A DNA stretch of 47,256 bases from Bdellovibrionota bacterium (GCA_030828105.1 JAURDE010000003.1:1-47256); one strand, 5' to 3'. Shown: positions 27,701 to 35,423, counted from the first letter of the stretch. The notes: a model not told the origin generated them from the sequence alone. Numbers and translations are program-made.

Positions 27701-28854
27701 CCCTGGTACCTATTCTCTCACTTTCTAGTAAATTTTCGGCCGGTGTGGCCCGAACCAAGTTTTGGTCTATCAATATTAAAGAAGACGAGGCCAAAAATCC
27801 TAAGCTCATTGAAAACATAACTGGCCTACGCTCTGTATTGATTTGGAATTCACTGCGAACCCTAAAAAAGTCACAAAAACCTATAAAGGTTAAACATTAT
27901 TTTAAAGAATCTTTAAATAAAGCTAGGTTTACGGCCTTAAGTGGGGACAAGTTAAGGGGTCGTACTCGAATAGAAATCACCCATTCAAAGGGACATAAAA
28001 AAGAATTATATCAAACGACTCAAGCGGTTAGAAAAGGATATAATGTTGAACAATACACCGTGGATGCACTCAATAATATTTTGAGTGAGTACACCGAATG
28101 GGATGTACAACTCTCCAGTATCAACAAAGGTTCACCCGGAGATAGTTTAGCAGGTGGACAACATATTTTTAAGGTAAGTTACGAAGGTGAATTAAAAGAT
28201 AGGCAAAGACGATTTATTCTTAAGAAGGGACTTATTGAATCTCCCTTTGTTATGGTATCAGAATCTTATCGAGGCTTTGTTATATCCAAAAAGAAGGCAG
28301 AAAAACTTCTTGAAAAAATTAATCAAAGATATCAACAGGACTTTTATCCCGAAGAAATACTCAACCAGACCAAAAGGATATTTCTTTATAATATTGGTGT
28401 TGATGTTCATATATACAAAAATGGTATTAACTTTCTCTCAAACCTAAGTAGGGAAACTCTTGCAACGATAATAAAGAAGCATATAAGACCAGGTGCACCC
28501 TGGTTAAAGAGAAAGGCCATAGAGTTTTCCTATTGGAAATATTTAAATCATTTTCAAAAGAATAATTACACACTGTATTCAAAATGGATGAGACACACAC
28601 TTAGTCAGATCGTTCGGTGGGTAGATGTTGAAGGTTTAAAAAAGGCACTTGGTGGAGAGGCCAATTTTCTCATTATTTCAAGAGTCAATGGTTATAGAAT
28701 TGGTGATGAAGCTGCTGATCAACCAATCATTTCTAACTCTATAGGACAGTTTGGTGATCAGGCCATTTTAGGGCCTATAAGAAAAATTATTTCTGAACTA
28801 GGTATAAACGAAAGTGAGTTTATGGCCTATTGGATTAGAGGACGTCTTAATTAA
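24733..28854 (+). CDS. Giant lipoprotein with two ricin-type beta-trefoil lectin modules
   Basis: A 1373-residue lipoprotein with lipobox LLLFGC. Module 1 spans about residues 232-372 (DKCLSRD, QNWVF, TGKCLDIRG, GSNQRF, SGYCLRL, DQKWAIG) and module 2 about residues 532-662 (EGKCLGLND, QNCLDINRN, DNQLFEL, SGKCIGPD, SQQWELL). These carry the Q-x-W/F and CL signature of sugar-binding ricin B folds. The C-terminal half (about 680-1373) matches no family I recognise. It contains glycine-rich stretches such as GSYLATDNQVQLADTIGFNV that could form a beta-structure. Translationally coupled to the protease gene, so the two products probably work together at the cell surface. Overlaps the convergent FabI-like gene by 8 bases. 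Confidence 0.85.
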   Translation: MKNIIFIILLLFGCTQPNNGRFPASTVNFTNGMVPMEYGARPATDLFYEGKPLLPEEAHQMVIDSDGKFDLSLLNPDENTVLWRNVSPQTLSEKDDELEIDEEDEVKYLDVVRSRSGRYRFSVRATKPNGEKRTFRVMLSKQIHNLLLRKNLLRKLGYKVPKIKYYPKLKINFSSYFAKENFFNDVSQATFGDPSRWVIDYNKHLREDEILPQEDLDILDSQIENEEFKNLPRHSIRNISGDKCLSRDVKKDRKGIFQYDCKREDFYAQNWVFEKQDDASYFIKSAQTGKCLDIRGSSKVTGANAIEFKCHGGSNQRFIITENSIEEGTPTEIKASHSGYCLRLKPRHRRKDSRIQIEQARCSGKDDQKWAIGSPISGDGPLREKEEITLQDVIVLEEQDHYYNLAYGFLPPEVIQGRRLLNSLFIPYSLVETPESINLLNWHIGRIVNGSLKLEMESSENFNPTYYDAKWITRRILKLKRQDWVNIVKMAYFPPEVEALLVEKLISRRNHLMQLFNIDNIEMRVQSRQQGQHAILLNPQEGKCLGLNDKDQIGMISCESDIAKRGLLQLNPVRENVFSFILNKNQNCLDINRNARVSGANLIHYPCHGKDNQLFELIRDDSGTVTLKSIRSGKCIGPDKDRVEQHKCGKYKSQQWELLNYDRRGDYYFNHSLKIDPDISMGEKLKEGKLQVENWPGYASRFSFGDPENPLSGKEIGHFVLSKAASMGLSAAIAQVNQRFLNNTKYLTSAREAYFKDLQISTFIKYLITGVPQNIPLGVWAYPTINGNIIVNRDVVIGSYLATDNQVQLADTIGFNVNLGIYAELYGLSTLLPTPIPVGVNAKAQVGFTRTFSHLRPIKSFKAANKYPVKNLIIPYLTIKQGKIFDDLLHANLKDLEDEERKKLITKVIGEFKKQLPVGDSFIISDNINLGGNLTGGLQLQKLVSLSTSLGGNNLTIARLHINRVDEDTIHVYRDLGNVTSLLMSIQFKALVPILSLSSKFSAGVARTKFWSINIKEDEAKNPKLIENITGLRSVLIWNSLRTLKKSQKPIKVKHYFKESLNKARFTALSGDKLRGRTRIEITHSKGHKKELYQTTQAVRKGYNVEQYTVDALNNILSEYTEWDVQLSSINKGSPGDSLAGGQHIFKVSYEGELKDRQRRFILKKGLIESPFVMVSESYRGFVISKKKAEKLLEKINQRYQQDFYPEEILNQTKRIFLYNIGVDVHIYKNGINFLSNLSRETLATIIKKHIRPGAPWLKRKAIEFSYWKYLNHFQKNNYTLYSKWMRHTLSQIVRWVDVEGLKKALGGEANFLIISRVNGYRIGDEAADQPIISNSIGQFGDQAILGPIRKIISELGINESEFMAYWIRGRLN

Positions 28855-29644
28855 GTTGATCAACGACGCTTTTTACAACGCTTTGATCAAAGTAATTGGC
28901 CCCCATCCCCGCATCTACAACAATTCTTTCGGCATTAATTCCCGAGCTTCGTGGGCTTAAAAGAAAAGCTATAGTGTCGGCCACTTCTTGAGTTTTAAGG
29001 GCCTCATTTCTCAATGTTAACCGTTCGGCATAAAGGTAATTATCAATATAGCCAGGAATACCTGCCGATGCTGATGTTTTTAGTGGCCCGGAGCAAATAC
29101 TATTGACCCGAATCTTGTTTCTACTGAGTGACTTGGCCATAAAGGGTACTGTACCATCGAGCATGGCCTTAATTGGCCCCATATATCCATATGGGGTGGC
29201 CTTAGTACTGGAGATAGAAACTGTAACAAGGGATGATTCTGGATTAAAGAGTTCTTTAAGTCCATTGGCCAATTGAACAAAGCTAAAACAAGAAATTTGT
29301 GTTGCTTGTAAGAAGTCTTGTTTTTTAGTTTCAAGAAAATCCTTTGGACCTTCTGAGTAATTAGCAAAAGCGATCGAATGCAAAAGTCCATCTAGTTTTA
29401 TACTTTTAGCTTCGAGCTCTTGGGCAACTTCTTTAATATTATCCTCATCTTCTACGTCACAGATTAAAGCAAGATGATCTGGAAAGAATTTATTGATAGT
29501 GCTCATTTGGGCATTATTTTGAACTGTAAATAATATATTGGCACCATATTCTTCAAGTGTTTTGGCCACGGCAAAGGCAACACTTTTTTTATTACTTACA
29601 CCGGTTATAAGAAATGTTTTATCTTTAATATTTAAAAAGTTCAT
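28847..29644 (-). CDS. Enoyl-ACP reductase, FabI-like SDR
   Basis: A 265-residue divergent SDR of the FabI type, reducing trans-2-enoyl-ACP. ITGVSNKKSVAFAVAKTL (residues 13-30) is the FabI cofactor loop with the SxA pattern instead of a standard GxxxGxG. The catalytic pair is Tyr152-x6-Lys159 in PYGYMGPIKAML, the spacing of E. coli FabI Tyr156/Lys163. IRVNSICSGPLKTSASAGIP matches the RVNAISAGPIRTLAA region. It is the last gene of the minus-strand operon and overlaps the FabZ-like gene by four bases. A housekeeping FabI may be encoded elsewhere; this copy is probably pathway-specific. Confidence 0.87.
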   Translation of the reverse strand: MNFLNIKDKTFLITGVSNKKSVAFAVAKTLEEYGANILFTVQNNAQMSTINKFFPDHLALICDVEDEDNIKEVAQELEAKSIKLDGLLHSIAFANYSEGPKDFLETKKQDFLQATQISCFSFVQLANGLKELFNPESSLVTVSISSTKATPYGYMGPIKAMLDGTVPFMAKSLSRNKIRVNSICSGPLKTSASAGIPGYIDNYLYAERLTLRNEALKTQEVADTIAFLLSPRSSGINAERIVVDAGMGANYFDQSVVKSVVDQLN

Positions 29645-30060
29645 ACATTATTATCCACGAGATTACAGGTAAAGTTTAATTGGCAAACTCTTTTATTCTC
29701 TACAAAGAGACGGGCCTCAAAAAAATAAGCTCCTGAGAGGTGGTTTTTTAATTCTACTTTAATGTCTACTATATCTCCGGGTCTAACGAGAGATCTAAAT
29801 TTCACATCGCTTACTCTTGAAACGACACCAGTTTTGTTTTCATTTTTTTCATCAACTAGGATTAATGACCCTGATTGGAAGGCACACTCTTGTAAAAGGA
29901 CTCCAGGCATTATCGGGTTTTCAGGGAAATGACCTCTAAAATAATATTCATCGGCCTTAACATATTTACGTGTATGGATATGGTTTGGGCCTTTTTCAAC
30001 AATCTCATCGACAAACAAAAAAGGAGGTCTTTGTTTAAGTCCTTTTAAGATTTCTTCCAT
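29641..30060 (-). CDS. 3-hydroxyacyl-ACP dehydratase, FabZ-like hotdog protein
   Basis: A 139-residue single hotdog dehydratase. The catalytic histidine is His44 in FRGHFPENPIMPGVLLQE, and Glu58 completes the dyad. The usual FabZ N-terminal LPHRYPFLLVDRV is varied to LKQRPPFLFVDEI, losing the first histidine, which marks a divergent branch like those found in special-purpose lipid clusters. It should dehydrate 3-hydroxyacyl-ACP made by the adjacent FabG-like enzyme. It overlaps that gene by one base and the FabI-like gene by four. Confidence 0.9.
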   Translation of the reverse strand: MEEILKGLKQRPPFLFVDEIVEKGPNHIHTRKYVKADEYYFRGHFPENPIMPGVLLQECAFQSGSLILVDEKNENKTGVVSRVSDVKFRSLVRPGDIVDIKVELKNHLSGAYFFEARLFVENKRVCQLNFTCNLVDNNV

Positions 30061-30791
30061 TAAAGACCTCCTGCGATTTCAACATCTGTACCTGTTATAT
30101 AACTGGCCTTATCAGAGCAAAGAAAGGCCACGAGATCAGCGACTTCCTCTGGTTTTCCAAAACGTTTCATAGGGACTTGTTTCTTATATTCTTTAATTTG
30201 TTCTGCGGGAAGATCTGATATTAATTCTGTATCAATGAACCCTGGAGACACTGAATTAACAGTAATCCCTTTTTTAGCAACTTCCTTTGCCAATGTTTTA
30301 GTAAATGAATTTAAGGCCCCTTTAGAGCTTGCATAGGAGGCTTGACCACTAAAGCAATAACGTGAACCGACAGAGCTCATATTAATAATTCTTCCAAATC
30401 TTTTTTTCATAAAATAAGCAATGGCATATTTTGACATATAGAAAGCAGAGTTAAAATTAACGTTCATTACTTTCTCAAAATCTTCTTCATCTAATATGGC
30501 CACGATTTGATCTCTACGCATACCAACATTATTAATCAGAATATCTGGCCCTGATTCATCCATATTTTGATAAAATGTTTTAACCGCTTCTAAATCAGAA
30601 ACATCAAATTTTTTAAGACAGAGTGTTCCTTCAAGGTTCAATGCCATACTTTCTAGTTCTTTCGCTGCCTGGTCATCTCTAGAATAGATGGCCGTAACAT
30701 TGGCACCTAATTTGAGAAAGTTGAGAGTTATCGCTTTTCCTATACCTTTTGTGGCCCCTGTAACCACAACATTTTTTGATGAAAATTCCAT
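30060..30791 (-). CDS. 3-oxoacyl-ACP reductase, FabG-like SDR
   Basis: A 243-residue classical SDR. The cofactor loop is TGATKGIGKAI (residues 11-21), NNVG is the structural motif, and the catalytic set is Ser140, Tyr153 and Lys157 in QASYASSKGAL. GITVNSVSPGFIDTEL is typical FabG. It reduces 3-oxoacyl-ACP with NADPH. It lies 11 bases after the FAD enzyme and overlaps the dehydratase gene by one base, so it belongs to one operon. Confidence 0.92.
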   Translation of the reverse strand: MEFSSKNVVVTGATKGIGKAITLNFLKLGANVTAIYSRDDQAAKELESMALNLEGTLCLKKFDVSDLEAVKTFYQNMDESGPDILINNVGMRRDQIVAILDEEDFEKVMNVNFNSAFYMSKYAIAYFMKKRFGRIINMSSVGSRYCFSGQASYASSKGALNSFTKTLAKEVAKKGITVNSVSPGFIDTELISDLPAEQIKEYKKQVPMKRFGKPEEVADLVAFLCSDKASYITGTDVEIAGGL

Positions 30792-30802
30792 ATCTAATAT
30801 CC

Positions 30803-32215
30803 TTACGTTAAATAGTTTTCAATTTCATGGCTTTGAATAACACCATAATTAGCGGCCCCAAGCCAACCACTCATAATGATTCCTACGCTGCCTGCATGAA
30901 ATAGACCTTCAATATTTTTATGTAGATTTTGACTTATTTCCAGGCCTTCAAACTTTGTACCAAATGATGCACCTTTAAGATGATGAGTGTATTTTTGAAC
31001 TGTGAGAGGGGTTGCGGCATCAATAAAGTCAATTTTTTCACGGGCCTCTGGAATAACTTTATCAAGTGCGGTTAAGGCCCGATCAATGAGAAACTGTTTT
31101 TTATCTTCATATTCTTGCTCACTAAGGTTTTCCCAATCTTCATAGCGAGCATTACTTGAGGATACGATAGCAAAACGATTGTTTAACTCAGGCCTTAAAT
31201 CTGGATAATATAAACTAAAGGTTTGGCTTCCAACTTTAGGAGAAAGAATAAGCTCCGTCGAGAACTCATCATCATCAGAATAAAAAATGAGGTCCTTCAT
31301 TCTTGGTAAGGTCTCACCTTCTTTGATACCCATATAAACTTGGCACGAACTCGTATTGAGTTTTATTTTTTTCGTGGCCTCAATAAAATCGTGACTAAAT
31401 TTTTCTTCTCCTACCATATTAAGAATAGTTGACTTTATATTAGCGTTAGAAAGAACTGATCTAGAAAATATTTTTTGACCTTTAAGCTCTACACCAATGA
31501 CCTTTTTATTTTCTACGATAATTTTATCAATCTTTGAGTGCATTTTAATATCAACACCATTTTTTATCAGCTCTTCTTTCATCGCATTTATCATATGGTC
31601 GGTGCCACCTTGATAGGTATAAACGCCACCTTTCATAAAATTACTAAAGACGATAGCATAAGTAATAGCAGGGTCTTCTAGGTTGGATCCATTAGCGTAG
31701 ACTATAGGCTCTAAGAGAAAACGTAATACATCTTTTCTCCCTGGGAAATATTTTTCAAACAATTCTCCGTTAGTCATCTTTGAATTGTCATAAAAGTTCA
31801 TGTTTTCCATATCGTTAAAGAAGGCATGTACGCATTTCTCTGGTACTTTGAAATAATTAACCAGTTTATCGATATAGTCTTCTTTGGTAAAATCCGTTTC
31901 CAGGTCATACATAGGATTTGAAAAACGAACTCCATGGATCTGAACGATTCGATCTGCGATTTCTTTATTCCAATATTTCCTACAAGTCTTTTTCATTCCG
32001 TATGGGAAGCCATGTAAGGAGATATCAAAAACGTGATTACCTTTTGCTCTTTTAAACCAAGTTGCAAAACCACCAAGTTTATTATGTGCTTCAAGTAATA
32101 AGACAGATCGACCGTTTTTGGCCAACTTATTAGCTGCAGTCATACCTGCTAAACCAGAACCTATAATAATGCAGTCATAATTTTTAGTTATGATATCTGC
32201 TTTTTTATAAAGCAT
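30803..32215 (-). CDS. Second CrtI-like FAD-dependent oxidoreductase (CrtISO/retinol saturase-like)
   Basis: A 470-residue flavoprotein, first gene of the minus-strand operon. The FAD loop is IIGSGLAGMTAANKLAKNG (residues 18-36) with Glu42 in LLLEAHNKLGG, then FATWFKRAKGNHVFDISLHG. The C-terminal motif is LFHAGSVGIIMSGWLGAA. It belongs to the same superfamily as the enzyme at 14886 but differs clearly in sequence, so the two probably act on different positions or steps. Substrate unknown; an acyl-ACP, acyl-CoA or hydrocarbon is the likely class, given neighbours that encode FabG-, FabZ- and FabI-like enzymes. The frame starts with ATG at 32215, preceded by an A-rich ribosome site containing AAGG. 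Confidence 0.86.
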   Translation of the reverse strand: MLYKKADIITKNYDCIIIGSGLAGMTAANKLAKNGRSVLLLEAHNKLGGFATWFKRAKGNHVFDISLHGFPYGMKKTCRKYWNKEIADRIVQIHGVRFSNPMYDLETDFTKEDYIDKLVNYFKVPEKCVHAFFNDMENMNFYDNSKMTNGELFEKYFPGRKDVLRFLLEPIVYANGSNLEDPAITYAIVFSNFMKGGVYTYQGGTDHMINAMKEELIKNGVDIKMHSKIDKIIVENKKVIGVELKGQKIFSRSVLSNANIKSTILNMVGEEKFSHDFIEATKKIKLNTSSCQVYMGIKEGETLPRMKDLIFYSDDDEFSTELILSPKVGSQTFSLYYPDLRPELNNRFAIVSSSNARYEDWENLSEQEYEDKKQFLIDRALTALDKVIPEAREKIDFIDAATPLTVQKYTHHLKGASFGTKFEGLEISQNLHKNIEGLFHAGSVGIIMSGWLGAANYGVIQSHEIENYLT

Positions 32216-32408
32216 TTTTTGCCTTTTTCTTTCTTTAGTAGATAACGTCCATTTCTACATGAAATGCAAGATATTGGGTACCCGAATTCTTGGAGTAGCT
32301 TTGTAAGTGCACTAAATTGGTGAGAAAAGTTTTAGACTATTGGGCGCCGAGTCTTAATGATTTCAATAGGCCCATGATTTAAAAAGCTTTATACTATTAT
32401 GCACTGAA
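32216..32408. promoter_or_regulatory. Upstream region of the minus-strand FAD/FabG/FabZ/FabI operon
   Basis: A 193-base gap between two minus-strand genes. A candidate leftward promoter is TTGCAT (complement of 32264-32269) and TTATCT (complement of 32240-32245) with an 18-base spacer. Just upstream is the 8-base palindrome GGGTACCC (32276-32283), a possible operator. A hairpin AGACT/AGTCT (32334-32338 with 32350-32354), followed on the minus strand by AAAACTTTT, might end the flavoprotein transcript. All are weak by-eye calls. Confidence 0.3.
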
Positions 32409-33965
32409 CTAAGAGATATCTTTTAAGATAGACTCTGCTATTTTTATCCCATCAACAGCGGCCGATGTTATACCACCAGCATAACCAGCACCTTCTCCAC
32501 ATGGATAAAGCCCTTCATGACTTGAGCTCATTAGATCTTCTTTATTTCTGACAATAGTAACTGGGGCAGAAGTTCTCGTTTCCGGAGCAATTAAAAGGGC
32601 CTGAGTGGTTGAGAAACCTGGCATCTTTTTTTCAAAATTTACTAGCCCTTTACGAAGATGCTCAATCACAAATTGTGGAAGAATTTTTGTTAAATCATAT
32701 TTAAATAAACCAGAAGGTGAACTCGTCGAAGGCAAGGGGTTATCATCAATCTCACCGCTAAGAAATTCTTTTACAGTCATCGCTGGAAGCTCTCTTCCAC
32801 TCGCATGAGTTAAAGAGGCTTGATAGGCCTTCTGTTCTATAGATTCAATAAATTTTTGTCCCTCAAGAACATCTTCACCACCAAAATCCTCTCCGGCCTT
32901 TACTGAAACCACTAAAGCAGAGTTTGACCAAGGGGAGTTTCTTTTAGAATTACTCATGCCATTTACAACTATTCCATCTTTGGCCGTACCTGATGAGAGA
33001 ACATACCCTCCTGGACACATACAAAAGCTATAACAACCTCTCTCAGAAGCTTGATCATGAAGAGAGACCCTATATTTTGAAGCACCTAATTGATCACTAT
33101 ATTGACCATATTGAATCTTATCGATATTTCTTCTAAGGTGCTCTATTCTTACCCCTATAGCAAAGTCTTTTTGTTTCATTAAAACATTTTTTTCTTTAAG
33201 GTATTGATAAATTTCTCTGGCAGAATGACCAACTGCTAAGACTACATGATTGGACTTATAGTCAATGTTTTTACTAGATGTTAAATCTTTGACTCTAACT
33301 CCTTGCACTTTATTTTTATCTAAGAGAAGCTCTTCCATCCTTTGATGATAATGAATTTCACAACCTCTCTCTCTAAGATAATCAGTAATAGAGTTAATAA
33401 GCCCTCTGATTTTATTAGATCCCAAATGGGGATTAGATAAATACTGAACTTCGGCGGGGGCACCAAAATCAACAAGCTTCTTCATTACGTAGTGAACATG
33501 GGGTGATTTTATCCGGGTTATAAGTTTCCCATCGCTAAATAAACCTGCACCACCCTCTCCATAACAGACATTATTTTCTTCATCAAATTGACCATAACGC
33601 CAAAATGCCGAGATTTTTTTCATCCTTTTATGTGCCCGATCCCCTCGCTCCACTATAATAGAAGGAATTCCATACTCAATTAAGCGAAGAGCACAGAAAA
33701 GACCTGCTGGTCCGGCCCCAACAATAACAGGCCGTTGCCCATCATAAGTGATCTTTTTAAAGCTTTCAGAGTATTGTGAGAACTCCTCACCTTTTTTAAT
33801 ATACTCGATACTATAAATATATTTAGGCCCTAGTCCTTTATTAGCACCTCTAGCATCCAATGACTTAGATAGAATTCTAAAGTCAATAGATTCAGGAAAT
33901 CGTTTCTTTATCTCCTCATCTACTTTAGTATAGAAAGGTATTGTAAATTGAACTTTTGTACTCAT
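32409..33965 (-). CDS. COG2509-type FAD-dependent dehydrogenase
   Basis: A 518-residue flavoprotein of the widespread but uncharacterised COG2509 family. The N-terminal extension (residues 1-75) precedes the FAD loop VIVGAGPAGLFCALRL (80-95) and VERGDRAHKRM. NNVCYGEGGAGLFSDGKL and CMCPGGYVLSSGT are family signatures, and the end is LYPCGEGAGYAGGITSAAVDG. Size and motif order are typical. It is a separate unit from the downstream FAD/FabG operon (193-base gap) and divergent from cinA. No evidence ties it to the lipid pathway beyond proximity. Confidence 0.87.
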   Translation of the reverse strand: MSTKVQFTIPFYTKVDEEIKKRFPESIDFRILSKSLDARGANKGLGPKYIYSIEYIKKGEEFSQYSESFKKITYDGQRPVIVGAGPAGLFCALRLIEYGIPSIIVERGDRAHKRMKKISAFWRYGQFDEENNVCYGEGGAGLFSDGKLITRIKSPHVHYVMKKLVDFGAPAEVQYLSNPHLGSNKIRGLINSITDYLRERGCEIHYHQRMEELLLDKNKVQGVRVKDLTSSKNIDYKSNHVVLAVGHSAREIYQYLKEKNVLMKQKDFAIGVRIEHLRRNIDKIQYGQYSDQLGASKYRVSLHDQASERGCYSFCMCPGGYVLSSGTAKDGIVVNGMSNSKRNSPWSNSALVVSVKAGEDFGGEDVLEGQKFIESIEQKAYQASLTHASGRELPAMTVKEFLSGEIDDNPLPSTSSPSGLFKYDLTKILPQFVIEHLRKGLVNFEKKMPGFSTTQALLIAPETRTSAPVTIVRNKEDLMSSSHEGLYPCGEGAGYAGGITSAAVDGIKIAESILKDIS

Positions 33966-34010
33966 CTTGGTTTTTGATTTATACCCATTACCAAGGAAGT
34001 GTCTATAAAC

Positions 34011-34016
34011 AGGGAG
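34011..34016 (+). promoter_or_regulatory. Shine-Dalgarno site fixing the cinA start
   Basis: AGGGAG lies 8 bases before the ATG at 34025. An in-frame ATG at 33956 would overlap the divergent flavoprotein gene and add a non-conserved 23-residue leader, so 34025 is preferred. Confidence 0.6.
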
Positions 34017-34024
34017 TATTTTTC

Positions 34025-35254
34025 ATGAAATGTGCTCTTTTAATCATTGGGGATGAGATCCTAAGTGGTAGAATTCAGGATAAAAACATCCAATGGTTGG
34101 CAAAATACCTTTTTAAATCTGGGCATCAGCTCTCAAAAGTAGAAATAAGCTCAGATGACGAGTCTCTCATCATGAAGCACCTTGGCGAGCTCACCAAAGT
34201 CTATGAGTTTGTCTTTGTCTCTGGAGGACTAGGGCCGACAGCAGACGATGTCACAAAGCCTTCTTTGGCCAGGTTTTTAAAGGTTCCACTTATCCAAGAC
34301 CAAACGACCTACGAAATGGTTACGAAGCACTACCTCCGTTATGATAGAAATTATGAGCATTATAAGAAGATGGGGAATCAATATGACATGATCCCAGAAG
34401 GCGTTACTCCGATAGAAAACCCTGTAGGTCTTGCTCCTGGGTTATTTGCTTCGCTCGATAAATCTTCTATATTTTGTGCGCCTGGTGTCCCATCAGAGTA
34501 TCAAGGCATGATAGGAAAATCGTTTCCACAAATGGTCAAAGAGCAAGGAAGCCCAAAGCGCCACTTCACTTGTAGAACAAAAGGTATTCCAGAAGAAAAA
34601 ATATTTTTAGAATTATGTCCTAATCTTTGGGATGAGTTATCAGAGTATGGAAGAGTTAGCTCTTACCCCCAAATAGGTGGTATTGATATTGTGGTAACTT
34701 TTCAAGGTGATCAAGAGCAGCAGATCAAAAATATTTTTGAGAATAGTCCTCTCTCGCCACATATATGGCATTATGGTGAAACACCTTTAGAAGTTCTCAT
34801 TATCGATCTGGCCAAAAAGCTAAACAAGACAATCGCTGTGGCTGAGTCCTGTACAGGTGGTCTTGTGGCCTCAAAACTGACCGATGTAAGTGGTAGTTCT
34901 GATGTTTTTTTAGGTGGTGTCGTCAGCTACTCTAATGAATGTAAAATGAACGTTCTAGGAGTTAAGAAAGATACCCTTGAAAAATATGGCGCCGTTAGTG
35001 AATACACGGCAAAAGAAATGGCCAAAGGAGTAAATGAACTTCTTAGGGCAGATTTAACTGTTAGCACTACTGGTATAGCTGGGCCAACTGGTGGAACCTC
35101 AGAAAAACCAGTAGGGCTTGTGTATATTGGATCTTTTGATGGAAAAGAAACCGCCCATCAGTTTCAATTTAGTGGCAATAGAAACCGTCTTAAATCTTTT
35201 TTTACTCAATATGCACTCTGGCAACTGCTTGATTTACTCAAGAAATGCCAATAA
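34025..35254 (+). CDS. cinA: CinA-family protein (MoCF-like domain plus PncC nicotinamide-nucleotide amidase)
   Basis: A 409-residue two-domain CinA. The N-terminal MoaB/MogA-like half begins CALLIIGDEILSGRIQDKN and contains FVSGGLGPTADDVTK, typical of the ADP-ribose pyrophosphatase-active COG1058 domain. The C-terminal half is the NMN deamidase PncC: VAESCTGGLVASKLTDVSG, GGVVSYSNECKMNVLGV and TGIAGPTGGTSEKPVGLVYI. It recycles pyridine nucleotides in the cytoplasm. In several bacteria cinA is linked to competence or recA, but neither is visible here. The start is set by the site at 34011-34016. Confidence 0.94.
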   Translation: MKCALLIIGDEILSGRIQDKNIQWLAKYLFKSGHQLSKVEISSDDESLIMKHLGELTKVYEFVFVSGGLGPTADDVTKPSLARFLKVPLIQDQTTYEMVTKHYLRYDRNYEHYKKMGNQYDMIPEGVTPIENPVGLAPGLFASLDKSSIFCAPGVPSEYQGMIGKSFPQMVKEQGSPKRHFTCRTKGIPEEKIFLELCPNLWDELSEYGRVSSYPQIGGIDIVVTFQGDQEQQIKNIFENSPLSPHIWHYGETPLEVLIIDLAKKLNKTIAVAESCTGGLVASKLTDVSGSSDVFLGGVVSYSNECKMNVLGVKKDTLEKYGAVSEYTAKEMAKGVNELLRADLTVSTTGIAGPTGGTSEKPVGLVYIGSFDGKETAHQFQFSGNRNRLKSFFTQYALWQLLDLLKKCQ

Positions 35255-35423
35255 TTGACCTCAATTAGCGACTATCTAGAGATTAAAGGATCGTATAAAA
35301 ACAGCTACTTATAGGCTTTAAGCTTGGTCATGAGGAAAGACTATTATCATAGAAGAAATTATTACGGACAAAGTAAAGAGCTGAAATCATTTGGCGAAAA
35401 GGTAGTAGTAGTAATTTTATTGT
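35255..35423. promoter_or_regulatory. Intergenic region upstream of the Cys-rich lipoprotein
   Basis: A 169-base gap. TTGACC (35255-35260) starts right after the cinA stop, and TATAAA (35294-35299) could serve as a -10 element, but the two are too far apart to pair. Four GTA units occur just before the start. No terminator hairpin or small gene was seen. Confidence 0.25.

Noticed and set aside
32234-32400. Minus-strand frame of about 47 codons with one internal TAG upstream of the FAD enzyme
   Set aside because: It is short, interrupted and lacks a ribosome site; such frames arise by chance and the region more likely holds the promoter.
33956-34024. Longer cinA start at 33956
   Set aside because: It would overlap the divergent flavoprotein start, and the added leader does not resemble CinA; the AGGGAG site supports 34025.
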